Notes under the pieces: model-generated | Told to the model about the DNA's origin: nothing | The model's input: the letters and a program-made list of their open reading frames with translations, nothing else | The model's database searches: none | Shown: one piece after another, positions 32,641 to 44,800 of the stretch | How positions within the stretch are numbered: position 1 is the first letter of the stretch | Layout of the letters: each line of letters begins with the position of its first letter | Translations under genes and position numbers: made by a program | Assembly: GCA_944472155.2 (NCBI GenBank) | Contig: OX235272.1 | Span: 9,656,354-9,720,353, forward strand | Source of the DNA: Trichobilharzia szidati | Taxonomy: Eukaryota; Platyhelminthes; Trematoda; Strigeidida; Schistosomatidae | Direction of reading: 5' to 3' | DNA length: 64,000 nucleotides

Positions 32641-32917
32641 ATATGCCTCTGGCGAACTCATCGTTAAGAGATACAGAGACTTTATGAGAAGTAGAAGGTT
32701 TGTAAGGCAATTTATTGTGACAAGAACATTCGCGACTACCTTGTCGTAATCTTTCTAGTTCCATTTCTTTCTCTTTTTGGACTATGCGCAATTTCGCTAG
32801 CTACAATTCTATCATATAGCGTGATTTATTCTCGTTGCTTCCAGGGAAATCAGCTTCATTACTCTTTTCTAACTGTGGAGTTAACGACGGCATAGTTTCA
32901 TAACTTTCATCTGCCAT
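32641..32917 (-). pseudogene. gag-like N-terminal remnant
   Basis: The first ATG after the 5' LTR is at 32917-32915. The frame reads MADESYETMPSLTP, reaches a TAG at 32803-32801, then continues in the same frame as LAKLRIVQKEKEMELERLRQ, a charged coiled-coil stretch of the kind found at the start of BEL/Pao Gag, before running into spectrin. Assignment as Gag rests on position and composition only. Confidence 0.45.
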
Positions 32918-32931
32918 ACTGTTCGAAACTT

Positions 32932-33315
32932 TGTAGGATTATTTTTGCCCTACAGATTTAGTCCTTCCTCAATACTGACGACACAGAGTCTGGGCTTAAC
33001 TATAGTTAAAACAGAATGACTTGACTTTAACTTTATCTGTTTCTAAAACATAAAATAAATCATACAATTACACCAAGAAAAATGTACAAATCCACTGACA
33101 TTACAAAAAAAGGACAAAAACGTACCGAACAGTATTGAGGGTACGGACAAAATGAACAGTCAATTAATTACATGTATACACAAATAGAGCGACAGACAAA
33201 AAAGAACATTCAGGGTCACATCACGTGGTGAGAGTTACAATAAATTGACCAATAATCGTCACATCATATTGATTAACTGTCTATCATATAGTCTATCTAT
33301 CTGTCGCGATTAACA
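32932..33315 (-). repeat. LTR (5' LTR of the - strand element)
   Basis: 384 bp, same length and ends as the copy at 28482-28865, with one visible mismatch. Confidence 0.95.
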
Positions 33316-33320
33316 GACCC

Positions 33321-35219
33321 CCTAGAGTACCAGTTAGTTAGCCTGAGTGTACAACTTTGAGCTCGCTTCCGGTCAGCTTCTGCTACAAATAATGCACGTT
33401 ACTCTGTGTGGCCATCTATCCTGCTACGCTGCCTACTCACCATTTAATCTGGCCCACCTTACCTGGTGTCTTGGCTGTCCTTAGGACCGCCCCGGCTAAA
33501 GAAAGTATAGCATGACACTCAATGCCTCCCTGACGTATATTTATTAACGATGACATGAGAGTATAGAAATATGAAATCACAGCACAACGCAGTCACCCAC
33601 TTCTTGTCCCAAGAAGACTCAATTGATCACCCCGTGTTTCATTCAGTACAGATAAACAAGTTAATCGTTGATGGTAAAACTGCTGAGGTTTGGTTGATCT
33701 GACCGAATTCTTTGATCCCCCACAACTCTACAACTTTTTCCTTTCTTCCTAATTGGCATCTGGAATAACAATTTGTAAATAAATGCAAGAATTGTCCATG
33801 TCTTTCATTTTTCCAGTTTCTTCAAATACCTCTGAATTGTTGGAGTCAATGTTAGATGATTATCTCAGAGAAACCTTGTGCCACTGTGTACAAACCAAAT
33901 TAAACTTAAAATTAAATAAACACTTCATGCCAACCTGCCTATTATCGTAATTCTAATGAAGGTGTGAGAATCTCTTTCAGTGTCATGCAAAACCTTTGCT
34001 GAGAACGCCAGTTTTCAAGACATGCTTATTTTAGATTGTTTTTCATTGTAATAACCGCCGCAAAACCTGTTGATAATCCCTAACTTGCGTAACCCCAAGA
34101 AAAATCCCATAATTTTATAGGTACTGGGGTTAATTTTCGGGTCAGCAGTTCTTTTTAGTGTGTGTGGTGTTTATCGTTGATCTATAATTGACACTCTTTT
34201 TTCTTTTTCTCCGAAACAATTTATGGGATTTCTTTGTGTGAGTGACCTCAAAGAAGATTGGTGTAACATGTCCCCTGGATAACCACTTGCTATGTTTTGG
34301 TTGCAACATGAGGTTCTTCAGTGTGTACAAAACTGAATCCCACAGTAAAGGAACAGTCTGAAAACGCTCTCGAACTGCCTGTGCGCACACCACTGCGGTA
34401 AAAAACAGTGATTTATACCAGTAATGACTCTGATACTGAACGAAACGCAAGGTCTTACTGAAGAAAAGGGTCCTCATTTAGTGAGGAAAAATAACCACAG
34501 CTCCTTTTACAGTGTCATCATGAAAAAGCAAGATGTAATACTGTTAAAAGATGGGGATGGTTTAAAACAAAGCCAGAGTATCACTATTATTTACGAGAGC
34601 AAGAAGCAGTAATAGTAGCAAGCGCTCTCGCCAAAGGAAAAAGGACTGAGAGGCCAGCTATTCTTCTCATGTCTCAGCTTCTCGCCATCAGAAGAGAATA
34701 AGAAACTAATCCCCAAAAGAGTTAGGTCAAATACCAGCAGACATGATCTTCATAGCAAACTTACTATTTCTCAGTAAGTGAAATAGCTTAGTGAGATAGA
34801 CCGTGACACCAGGACTGAGCATGCACTTGATCTTGTTAGACCTATAATCGATAGGTCGTTTCGCATCATGGGAGGCATCGTTAATGCAGACAATTTGTAA
34901 AAGACAGACGACAGTGTACTGGACAGTGAGTGGCCAAAAAAGTTCACAACATCTTGCTTAGGGATGCCTAACCCTTAGACATAGTGTTACAGACGGAAAA
35001 AGAGTCAGCACGACCACTGCTCCAATCTACGCCCTCAGTTTGAGGCGCAGACAGAAGCTAAGATATTCGCCAGTTCCTATCCTTTCACAAGATGCCAGCT
35101 GCAAACTGATAAAGGTCACAGTATATAAGACTGATTGAAAATCGCCTACAGTCACGTCACTAAGCCAGCGAGTAAAATTAACAAAGCATTAGGGGTCACT
35201 AACATACATGTCTATCAGT
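33321..35219. other. Unassigned DNA right of the LTR element
   Basis: Several ORFs of about 60-110 codons on both strands lack family motifs. No repeat unit shared with the rest of the window is seen. Confidence 0.4.
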
Positions 35220-38030
35220 TAACACGGTAGACCTGATGACCTCACCCTCTCAAACCCCACAGAATTAGCTCCTCAGGATATGACACCATCCGAAGGGTTA
35301 TGGAATTATAATCACATACCTAGTGTAACCCTACCGCCGTGCATCTATACATGTCTCTAGATGGCCCCAACGCCTCCCTCATAGCAAAGGGAAATTCGAC
35401 AACAAATCGATGAGAAACATGCCACTCGTAGCTACTACTGCGTCTTTAAAATCATCCACAGAAGAAGCTCCACTGGAAGGAGAGTAAGATGGAATTATGC
35501 CATCAGTATGATTAATGGCAGAAATAAGTCCGGACTCTTCACGAACAATAGCGCCAGCACACACTCGCGTAATATTTCAAGTCGCACTACGGCCCAAACC
35601 AATAACTGAAGTAGTATCAACACCCCTCTAAGCGGTGCAAGAGACAATGCTCAGCTACCATGCACTCAGGCACTTTACAAGAATATGACAGGCCCCTAAA
35701 CACACTGGAAATTTTTGATTGGAAACAAACTGTCCCTATCCCTACAAGAGTTGATGTCACGCTAGACATAACATTCTGCCACAATATAAATTCCCTCTAT
35801 ATCTTAGTGGGTTTCCAGTGAGCGACCACGAAACAGCACCGTTTTCACCACCACCTCTACTGAGTAGCAACGCAGCTTATACTTCTACTTTGCAACAGAG
35901 AGCACACAGGAACTGCAGTAAGGCAGAATGGGCTTTCTGAAAATCAATGCTAAGATCATATGAGCAGGGAGAATACTTCATCACCGACGACCCTTTCATA
36001 GCTCTAAACATCTTCTACCAGTACTCAGACAGATGCTTAGATGCTGTCTTTCCACTCCAAACACCAGAAGTTTATCAGCATGAAAAGATATTCATGAAAC
36101 CAAAGGATCCAATGAAAGTAAGGAGAATGCTGATAAGTTACTTTGAACAACGCGAATTTCGTACACTAGGGTCAAAACTTAACGCTTGTAGCTACATCTC
36201 ACAAGCTCAACATTTGTGCATGAGGAACGAAGGCCGCACCGCAATTGTCAGCGCTGCTAGAGTGCGTGCTCCTACATAAATTCTAAAGGAGCGGTTGAAT
36301 CACAGAACCACATCATTTCTCTCCTCATCGACAAGGTTAGGTTATACAGTGGCTCTGCGTAAATGTGTGAATTATTAAACAAAACGTTTACAGCTAACTT
36401 AAGCTCACAATCCCACTTTTAGACCACTCCACTGATGCGACACCTCTCCTATCTTTCCTCATACTAAAAATTATTGTAGCTGAGTTCACACATGCGGAAA
36501 TCGACCAAGCCATGGAAATTCTCAAAAGCACCGGTAATGTCAGCACTGACGGTATAGCGTCGTATTTCTTAAATGCGGTGGTCCTGACATTTCTATATCA
36601 CTGCATGTATTTAGATACTCAAATCTATCTGGATAAATGTAAAGCGACAAATGTGTCGTAAAAGAGAAGTCAAAAATTGTAGGTCAATCAGTATTACACC
36701 TATAGCATCTAGAATTATGGACAGACCGACAAAAAATAAAACCCTTAAACATATGCCTGGTTTCAGTATTGTAAGTCACAACCAGCAGAGATTTCATACT
36801 CGACCTCTCATCCGGATTTTTTCAGCTTTGTGACCAGTAGCCAAGACAGACATAAACTAGTGCTTATCATCTACTCTGACATTTCTTAAGCATTTGACGG
36901 CGCCGACCAGTTGGTTTTAATACATAGACTGAATTCCTGAAGAATACATGACCCACTATATTTTTTCCTTCCAGTGGAACACAGGGCTTCAAGCTAGTGG
37001 CTTGAAGTTTCTGTAGCAGTGTTTGTTTTTACAGGATGGGGTTGCTAGCCTCATGCCCAACCTTTCCTCTTCACCAGCATTATTTCTGGCTTAGCAAGGT
37101 AAAGGAGTGAGTCGGCCGGGGATCAAACCCCGGACTATGTGCATGGTCCACTATTGGGATGGCTTGAATCATTCCTTAATAGCAGGTCCTAAAAAGTCAT
37201 ACTTAAGTCTGTGACTTCCAAACCTAGCCTAATCATTCATGGTGTAGTTGAAGGTAGTGTCACAGGGCCCCTCCTATTTACACTTTATATTAACGACATC
37301 ATCTTTTCAGATGAACTAAAACCAGCTTACACATTCCGTTACAATGACTTAGGGTACTTTCAGAATGTTGTGCAGAATAAACAAAGTGACCGTGTGGTCA
37401 TCTTTATGGAATCTACAATTAAACTTGCTAAGTAAAGTTGGATTTACTTGAGAACAACCTCGATAGACATCAGATTAACACTCCAGTCTGCTGAAATAAC
37501 TAGACTCCAAAGTGTCGTTCACTTAGGCCTGAGGTACTGCAGTGACCTGACATTTTCTGAGCAAGTCCCATCGCAGACTCGAAAGTCAAGGATGCCCTTA
37601 GGATGCATGCTCAGGAACTTTCACGACAATGAATTCAAGCTCATTCTATACAAAACATGTGTAAGGCCACTACTAGAATACTGTCCATTTATTGTTAGCA
37701 GTACTCGTATATGTGACAAGCTGAGGATGGAGTGTATCCGAGGATATTTCACGTCCAAACTACTTGGCTACGACTGTAAGAAAGACTACATCTCACGGTG
37801 CATGATTTTAAATCTTGACCCCCTTTGGACGAGACGACTTACTATAAGCCTAATATCCTTCTTTAAGGTCATACACAAAATAACATTCCCAAAAAGTGAG
37901 GACTTGCAGTTCCCACAGGAAGGCTATTACGAACTTCGTAACCAAATATGCACAGTGGCAATAAAAGTCTTCGAAACTATACTTCGTGAAAACCTCTTCA
38001 AAGTCATGTATTCTTAGATATGGGACAGCC
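35220..38030 (+). mobile_element. Decayed CR1-like LINE, endonuclease end to RT C-terminus
   Basis: Fragments in order across frames: MLRSYEQGEYFITDDPF and MKVRRMLISYFEQREF (linker), NCRSISITPIASRIMDRPTK (RT finger), VVEGSVTGPLLFTLYINDII (motif B, with GVPQG replaced by VEGSV), RYNDLGYF (motif C, with YADD replaced by YNDL), then LILYKTCVRPLLEYCPFIVS and LEDLQFP-like C-terminal blocks. Many stops and shifts. A SINE interrupts it at 36960-37155. Confidence 0.7.
36960..37155 (-). mobile_element. tRNA-headed SINE (family 2 variant), reverse
   Basis: On the - strand: a box B-like GGTTTGATCCC (degenerate), then CTCCTTTACC, a GGTTGGGCATGAGGCTAGCA block, and a tail with CACTGCTACAGAAAC. The tail is shared with the SINEs at 56270-56412 and 61305-61500, but differs from the body at 50 and 54 kb. 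Confidence 0.65.
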
Positions 38031-38293
38031 TATGGCAAGAAGTCAGAGCCTGCGACTCCGTTGTGGGGTCCAGATGCTGTTTATAGAAATAGTTACGTTG
38101 TAATGACTAAAAAACAGTAGGAATCCACAGTTTATTTTTTAGAGCGAATCAAATTGTAGGACCACTGAATGACTAAAGAACGCGTAAAACTTCGCTAATT
38201 ACCCTGCATTAACGATAAGGAGGTTAGCTATATATATACATATTAAAATAAGGGAATATTCTTATTTAGATGGAAATAGATGCAAATGTGCAA

Positions 38294-38588
38294 TTAATAT
38301 ACACATGTTTCTATGAAATTCTTAAGATTCTGCTTATAACCAGACTTTGTCTTTTTTCGGTACTTTGTTGCTTGTCCCATCTCTTCTATCTGCTGCACAG
38401 ACGTACAGCAAGACTGAAATAAACAGCACATGATGCGACTTACGAATGTGGCAATCCTGAAGCTCATAGCTGATAATAACTCAACATCCGTAAAAGCCTC
38501 CGGATCACCATTTAAAGATGCTGAATAACATTCTGAACCAGCAGTATCTATGACCCGCAATGGTGATAGACCTGGTTTCCAAACAGTC
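38294..38588 (-). other. Candidate coding exon pair with a 30-nt intron, unidentified
   Basis: On the - strand an open stretch reads PGLSPLRVIDTAGSECYSAS, then GDPEAFTDVELLSAMSFRIA, and meets a clean donor GTAAGT; 30 nt later there is a TTTATTTCAG acceptor, then SCCTSVQQIEEMGQATKYRK to a stop at 38294. The 30-nt stretch (38414-38443) is itself a multiple of three, so the frame is open with or without it. Such tiny introns are known in schistosomes. I do not recognise the protein and no partner exon is seen nearby. Confidence 0.3.
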
Positions 38589-39159
38589 TTCTACATCTTA
38601 ATTGACTTATGCGTACGGACAACCATGCAACTGCAAATGGCGGTGGTGGCAGACTTTGGAGAACTATCACCTATTTGGTGCAGTATAACATAAACACATA
38701 GCTAAAACAGATGTTTGCCTGAATGAAATATAATTTGCTCCTAATGTTACCCTTTGATAACACTGCTTAGAAAATGATACAAACATATTACTCGTTTTAA
38801 AGTAACGCATCATCTGACCATAAATCAGAAATGAGATGCAATGCCGTACGCAGCAAATTTGTGTGGGAGAACTAACTTCAAGCCTTATCTTTTGATCTGT
38901 CCGGCATGGCCCTGCATTTTTGTTTGTTAATGCAAAGATAATATTCCCATATCTCTTAGTGTGCTACTTTCGCTGACCAGTTAGCAGATTAATCCAAATG
39001 ACTAAAACTGGAAAGAACAGCAACCATGTAAATTCACCACAAACCAAACTTATCTGGTTTGAGCAATGACTTATCTACGCTTGTGCAAACTGCATGTTCC
39101 TGCATAGACATGAATATATAAACACGTACAAATATATGAGAATAAATATTACTACCACT

Positions 39160-40260
39160 GACGAACTAATTACTGTCCTCAGTTTACCCCCTATACAAAG
39201 AGTATTACTATCAGAGGTGAAGAATCTAGTGGCAACTCGTATGCGTAAGGAAGGACCTGAGTACTATCGTTCAAACTATGGGCCTGTCAGAATTATCTGC
39301 ACACTTACTGGGATACTGAAAGGAGTAGTTTAAAATGAGAAACGGTAGCTTTCTGTCCGAAATCCAGTGTGATTAGCGGGTAAATCTATCAATTCTCACA
39401 AATTTCACTGTGAAAGTAAGCTTGGTCAAACTTAAGAATAAAGAGGAACCTGTCGGAGTAGTTTTTACAAATTTTGGAAAGAATGCAATGCGAATATAAT
39501 GAAATACCTGATGTCAGATCGCTCAGGAAGCTGAAAGCTTTCGGAGCTAATACCAACATATACACTCGAATCTGAAAATTTCATGCTGCGGGGAGCAGAG
39601 AATAGGGATAGATTCTAAGCACTCTTTCCGGACGAAATTACAAAGTGGTGTGCTGTGACGCATTGTGCCACTATTTTTCACTTACATCAACCCATTAAAT
39701 AAACTTTCGATATCTCTCATGTTTCAGTGCGACAAGAAGGACCAGCAAATGCTTACACTGCAAAAGGGGCTGCAACAACTAGTTTAGCCTATCTGAAAAT
39801 GGATGCTAGTTACCAAGGTAGCTAAAAAGAATACCAAGCTCAATCGGCATGCAAATGTGAGTGCAAACGTCGTGAAGCGAAAATTTCTGTCCTCACCCAT
39901 CCTGCACGTGGCATTAAGCCACTATTCAGAAAGTACGACTGATTATTTCACAGTAGCAATTTGCTGCTGTATCATCCTACAAGAGTTTTGCAAGATCTTT
40001 ACTAGAATCGGCAATGCTATGTTCATGACTATACACACATCTATATTTAGGTCAAGGATTTGTATTCAGAGTGTCCCACATACACTGGAAGTACTTCAAA
40101 GCATCACCACTTATATAATCTATGACATGACCGAAGAAAGACCATATTACTTCAGGACGTTGCCACTCCCACCGAATTTTGAACGCTCGAAACCTGATTC
40201 CAAGAAAAATGGTACTTGCGCCTTCAACCGACTCATATGATGAGGGACAGACTTAGTAAC
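39160..40260 (+). pseudogene. Decayed LINE RT fragment
   Basis: YRSNYGPVRIICTLTGILKG matches the NYRPVSLT..LCKILE finger block. Later a broken frame gives ITKWCAVTHCATIFHLHQP, then a degraded C-terminal region to about 40240. Motif C is not recognisable. Confidence 0.5.
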
Positions 40261-40489
40261 AGACATTCTGTTATTAATTAAACATCTGGGCTTCATGGAG
40301 ATTTGAAGTTGGTATGCACCTGAATATTGGAACATATGATACGTGAGATTAACGAAGCTAAAGAAGGAAAAGAAAGTCACGAGGAAAGTAAGGCGAAAAG
40401 GGAACAGTAATGAGGAAAAACGTCATCTGTAATGGAATGAAGAGGTTATTTTCAACTGACCAAACGCTCTGACTTCTCGCTCTAAAACA

Positions 40490-41540
40490 GTTGTAATGGT
40501 TTGAGGACCAACTAGGCGAAAGGGAATTCCTTACCAAAGTCAATCGCATCTTCCGATCTTGATACAGGTCAGCATTAGGGGCATCATGTGGTTCTACACT
40601 AGGGCCATAGATATTTTTAAATATTTACCAATGATCTGAATGCCGTCTGAACTGCCCGAATCCCCTCTACGCTTATCACATAAGGATTTTTAGAGGAGTG
40701 AAGTTCTAGGGGGACTCAAATAGGCTGAAGGTTGAATCAAAAAATTCAGGAAGACTGGCCTTTGGTGAGTGATGTGACTTTCTGCCTCAAAAAGTACAAA
40801 GTGGTGCAACTATGCACATGTAGGCTGTAGAATGTAAGTTGCACTCTGTGCAACGTTACAGAAGACCTTTGGTCTAGTTCTGTAGGAAAAAGTGGACACA
40901 AGCGCGATGGATCTCCCAAATAAACCATATGCTGAACAGAGAAGAAACTAGATATTTTCAAACTTTGCCGCCGTGGGTTTGAAGGTGACTTAATTACTGC
41001 ATATTAGATAACAACTGACCAGAATCACTCATGAAAGGTATTCTACTATTAAGTAAGTGTGGGCTTCCCTGTTACAATCCACGAGTGATAGCTCACTTCA
41101 GAGCGAAGGCTCGAGCGCTCTCCCACTTCTTTTCCATTCGGGTTTACCAACCCTGAATCTCTTAACTAGCAGATATGGCTACTGCTACTACTTCGTAGAA
41201 ATAATTAAGTGCAGGCTGGACAGTCATGTAGCGACGCAAGGACTGCGTTCAAACGGCCCATCACTCACCCTGAGATTCACACACTATTAAGGGGTGTACA
41301 TCTAAACTCTTCCTTTTAATGCTGCTCCCCAAGTCTTCTGACTGCTTTATCTATTCATCCACTTATTACATGATTATTATTTTCTTTTGCTCATACACAT
41401 ATTTTAAACTTCAAGTTTCATTACCTGTCTCTTTGGCGAAGACCGAGAACCCTTACCTTACAACCAAGAAGCGAGCATGGAGAAATCAATCTGGTTTGTA
41501 CTAGCTCGTAAGAACGACATTGGATTGGATTAAGCGCACA
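40490..41540 (+). pseudogene. Decayed relative of the LINE at 1-2425
   Basis: Broken frames align with the intact ORF at 3-1805, including the ending ALPLLFHSGLPTLNLL then VEIIKCRLDSHVATQGLRSN, against SHFFSLRVCRLWNAL then VETFKRKLDNHAEMHGLCLN. It also shares the 3' tail (AAGAAGCGAGC, CTAGCTCGTAAGAA, ATTGGATTGGAT). Confidence 0.65.
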
Positions 41541-41856
41541 AGTTCTGACCTACGTAGTGGTCAGAATGCCTTGAGGTGTATAAGAGTGAGTATAAATTTT
41601 ACCGATTTCACGCACAACTTTCCTCGAAACTGGTGCTTTATGAAACGGTGGACGTTTAAGTAAACTATCAGCTGGTTTCTAATGTCACCAGCACTGCTTC
41701 AAATATTCTCAAGGTCGTATGATGGACAAGCTTCTCATGAACTTTAGCGACCTGGAGGAATGTTTAATTTCAGACGACTTATTTGAGAGTTATTTTAACT
41801 TCTATCTTTCACTTCCAGTAATAAAATATAATAATTGAACTTTACTATGCTATCAG

Positions 41857-44800
41857 GTCTTCTCACGAAAGCTGCAATATAACCGTCTCAGTGGTGAATT
41901 CATACATTTCAACTCTTCTGGTGATGACAATCAAGACTTAGGAAATTATGGATTGTCTGATGAGGATCGAGAAAGAGTTATTCAATGGGCAGAAACAGAA
42001 CGTCTTCCATATTTTATCCGGTATTTAATTGGATTCAAAATGCGTTAATACTTTGATATTTCACTTTTAACAGAAGTGATGTTTACCGCGAATTTTCGTT
42101 GTGCAAACTATTATCGGCTCCATCAGATTTTGATTCGGATTATGCAGACTATTGGGTATCCAATGACGAAGAATTTACTAACGGCTTCACTTGTCAGCCT
42201 GGATTAAATAAATACTCTTGTATTTCTGAAAATTCAGATATAAGCACATATGAAGCTGGAACAGATAACAGCTGTGAAACCAGTTCTGGCCAGGTAGGCT
42301 TTTGTTCTCAGTTTGACATATTTAGCTAGTACTTCCATATATATATATATATATATATTCAGATCGCGCGAACTTTGAAAAGGGAGTGAATTTTACACGC
42401 TCTTGTTTAGTTTTGGCTTTTGTTGTGTTATACGCTCCAAAAGTCTACAGATTAACTTTAAATCAGTTTATTCTGATCAAAGTTAGTTTACTTTTCAGAT
42501 CTGAGTCTATTTAAATTATAGGAAATTGTTATTTCTATAACATAATAGCTATATATATATTTTTGTGCACTCATTGATTTTTATCGCTGACTTATAAAGG
42601 TCTATATACATCTAAGTTATATTTAAATTTCTTCGCCAGTCTGTTCTAGACAGTATGCCCATCAAAAAAAACCGCTGTGGAAGGGTTATGTGCCAATTCC
42701 CAGTGGATGAGGGAATGCAGTGTGATAACTGCAAGAGGTGGTTTCACAGTATGTGCACAAACCTAACTCCTGCAGCATACAAACGCTGCTGTAAACCTCT
42801 AGAAAACTGGTTGTGCAATGACTGTTGTAGTACTACCAAACTCCGTATTACAGAAGCCATTGCCACTCTTAGCGGGGCTTTAAAGCTCATGGACTGCGAG
42901 GGTCATCCATCACAGGAGAAGACTAACTGCTTCTCAGACACCGAAGATGCGACTAGCGTCATCGACAGAACAGTACATGTCCCTAATGAGTCTTTGTCAA
43001 TGACTGAGTGCCCTTCAGCACAGAAGAGCACTCACCACATTCCAGTCACCCAGGCTGCCCCCACGATACTGGATAAGCCCTCCAGTGACAGTAACGGAAA
43101 GACTGCCACAAAGAAGAGGCGTACCAGGGGTCGTAAACCTGCAACTCAAGTCACCCAGGTACTAGTGGATCAAGCCTCGTCCACACCGGTGAGTAGCAGG
43201 CAGATAAATCCTGCTACGACTAGTGAAGAGAACGCCAATGAATGGCGTAACGTAGTCTCTCGCAAAAAGCGAGACAAGGACAATACATTGGCCACACTGC
43301 CCACGAAGGAAAGGAAGACATTCACGCCGCAGAGCAAGACAACCACGGCAAGCAAACCTGATCTCTCTCGCTCATTCTCCACAAAGTGGAAGAGTCATTG
43401 GCCCCCGAACCCAAGACTAGATTTGAGCATGACCTTAACTTGGTTAAGCCCCTTTTAGACAAGCTACTGCCACAAACAGTATCAGGCGTCACTATACACA
43501 GTGTATATAGAATAGGCCAAAAGCCTGACCCTACAGTAAGTCAGCCTGTACGTCTCCTCAAAGTCGTACTAAACTCTAAGGAAGAGAGGGATGCTATTCT
43601 AAGCAACTCTCATATACTTAAAGGATCAGGCATATATGTCCGCGCCGACTTAAGCCTGGCAGACCGTATCAAAAGACAGTCTGCGGCCCTAGAATTAAGC
43701 GAACGACGCCGAAACGGCGAAAAGAACCTTAAGATTAAGGGTTTTCGGGTTGTTCAAGTTCGCAGTTTAATGATCCCGAAACCTCTGTGGGTAGGCCGGG
43801 GAAGCACCAAACTGGATTAACAGTTTGCTACACAAACGCCCGCAGCCTGTTAAATAAACGGACTGAGCTGGTCAACATGATAGACTCCGGAAACCCGGAT
43901 GTAATTATTATCACAGAGACATGGCTCACACCCGATGTCACTGACAGCGAAGTTAACCTGCCAAACTTCGAAGTGCATAGGGTAGACCGACTAAACCGCA
44001 AAGGAGGTGGCGTAGTCATTTACCTCAAGAAATGCTTAACCGTGCGTAGTATCGAAGCACTCGCTCACGAAAGTGAGTCGTGCGAACTTCTACGCTGCAG
44101 ACTTAAATGCATAGGCCAAGACATTGACCTCATTGCTATGTACCGCAGTCCTAACTGCAGTGCAGATGACTTCCTGATAGAGAAGCTAGGCTCCTGGACC
44201 TCGAAATGTCGAAGTCTCGTAGTTGGCGACTTCAATGCCCCAACAGTTGACTGGACGAGCCTATCAACTCCATCCTCAGTCAACTCCTTTGACTATAAAC
44301 TGCTGGAATCTAGTATATCGTTAGCTCTAGTCCAACATATCATCAAGCCCACGCGCTATGACTCACAGCACTCCTCCTCAACTCTGGACCTAGTGTTCTC
44401 CCATGGTGAGGATGTAGATCTCATACAACATCTTCCTCCTTTAGGAAGCAGTGACCATGCTGTGCTCACTTTCAAGTTCACAGCAACGGCAGCAAGGGCC
44501 AAAACCCCATCTCGACCAAACGTTTGGAAAGCTGATATAAATGCAATCGTCTCAGCAGCCGACTCAGTAAACTGGTACGTCAACCCAGAGTCTCAAGTAG
44601 AAGCCGCATGGAACCAATTTAAACAACTTTACGCCCAAGTAACTGAACCTTTCATCCCTTGGTCTGTCCCAAAGGGTCGGAAACACTGCCCTCCTTGGAT
44701 AAACCGAGAGATTCGTAAGTTACTTAGACGTAAACACAAATGTTGGAACTTGTTTGCCACACTTGAGACTTCTGAGACCAGGCAATTATACAACACTGCT

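Larger units (their letters stand above)
28477..33320 (-). mobile_element. BEL/Pao-like LTR element carrying alpha-spectrin and DPP3 coding sequence
   Basis: Complete LTR-bounded insertion of 4844 bp including the target-site duplication GACCC at 28477-28481 and 33316-33320. LTRs of 384 bp at both ends start and end TG...CA. The interior (4066 bp, read on the - strand) has in order: gag-like start, about seven alpha-spectrin repeats, the catalytic half of DPP3, a DUF5641-like pol tail, and a short polypurine run (GGGGAG) against the 3' LTR. Protease, RT, RNase H and the integrase core are absent. A five-base duplication and a DUF5641 tail fit the BEL/Pao group. No TGG-type primer-binding site is visible immediately after the 5' LTR. 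Confidence 0.9.

Noticed and set aside
28860..33000. A genuine host gene on the - strand encoding a spectrin-peptidase
   Set aside because: It is intronless, frame-broken, bounded by LTRs and a target-site duplication, and sits inside an element with a pol tail.
38500..38560. Kinesin-like motif (VIDTAGSE resembles VDLAGSE)
   Set aside because: No other kinesin motif precedes or follows it.
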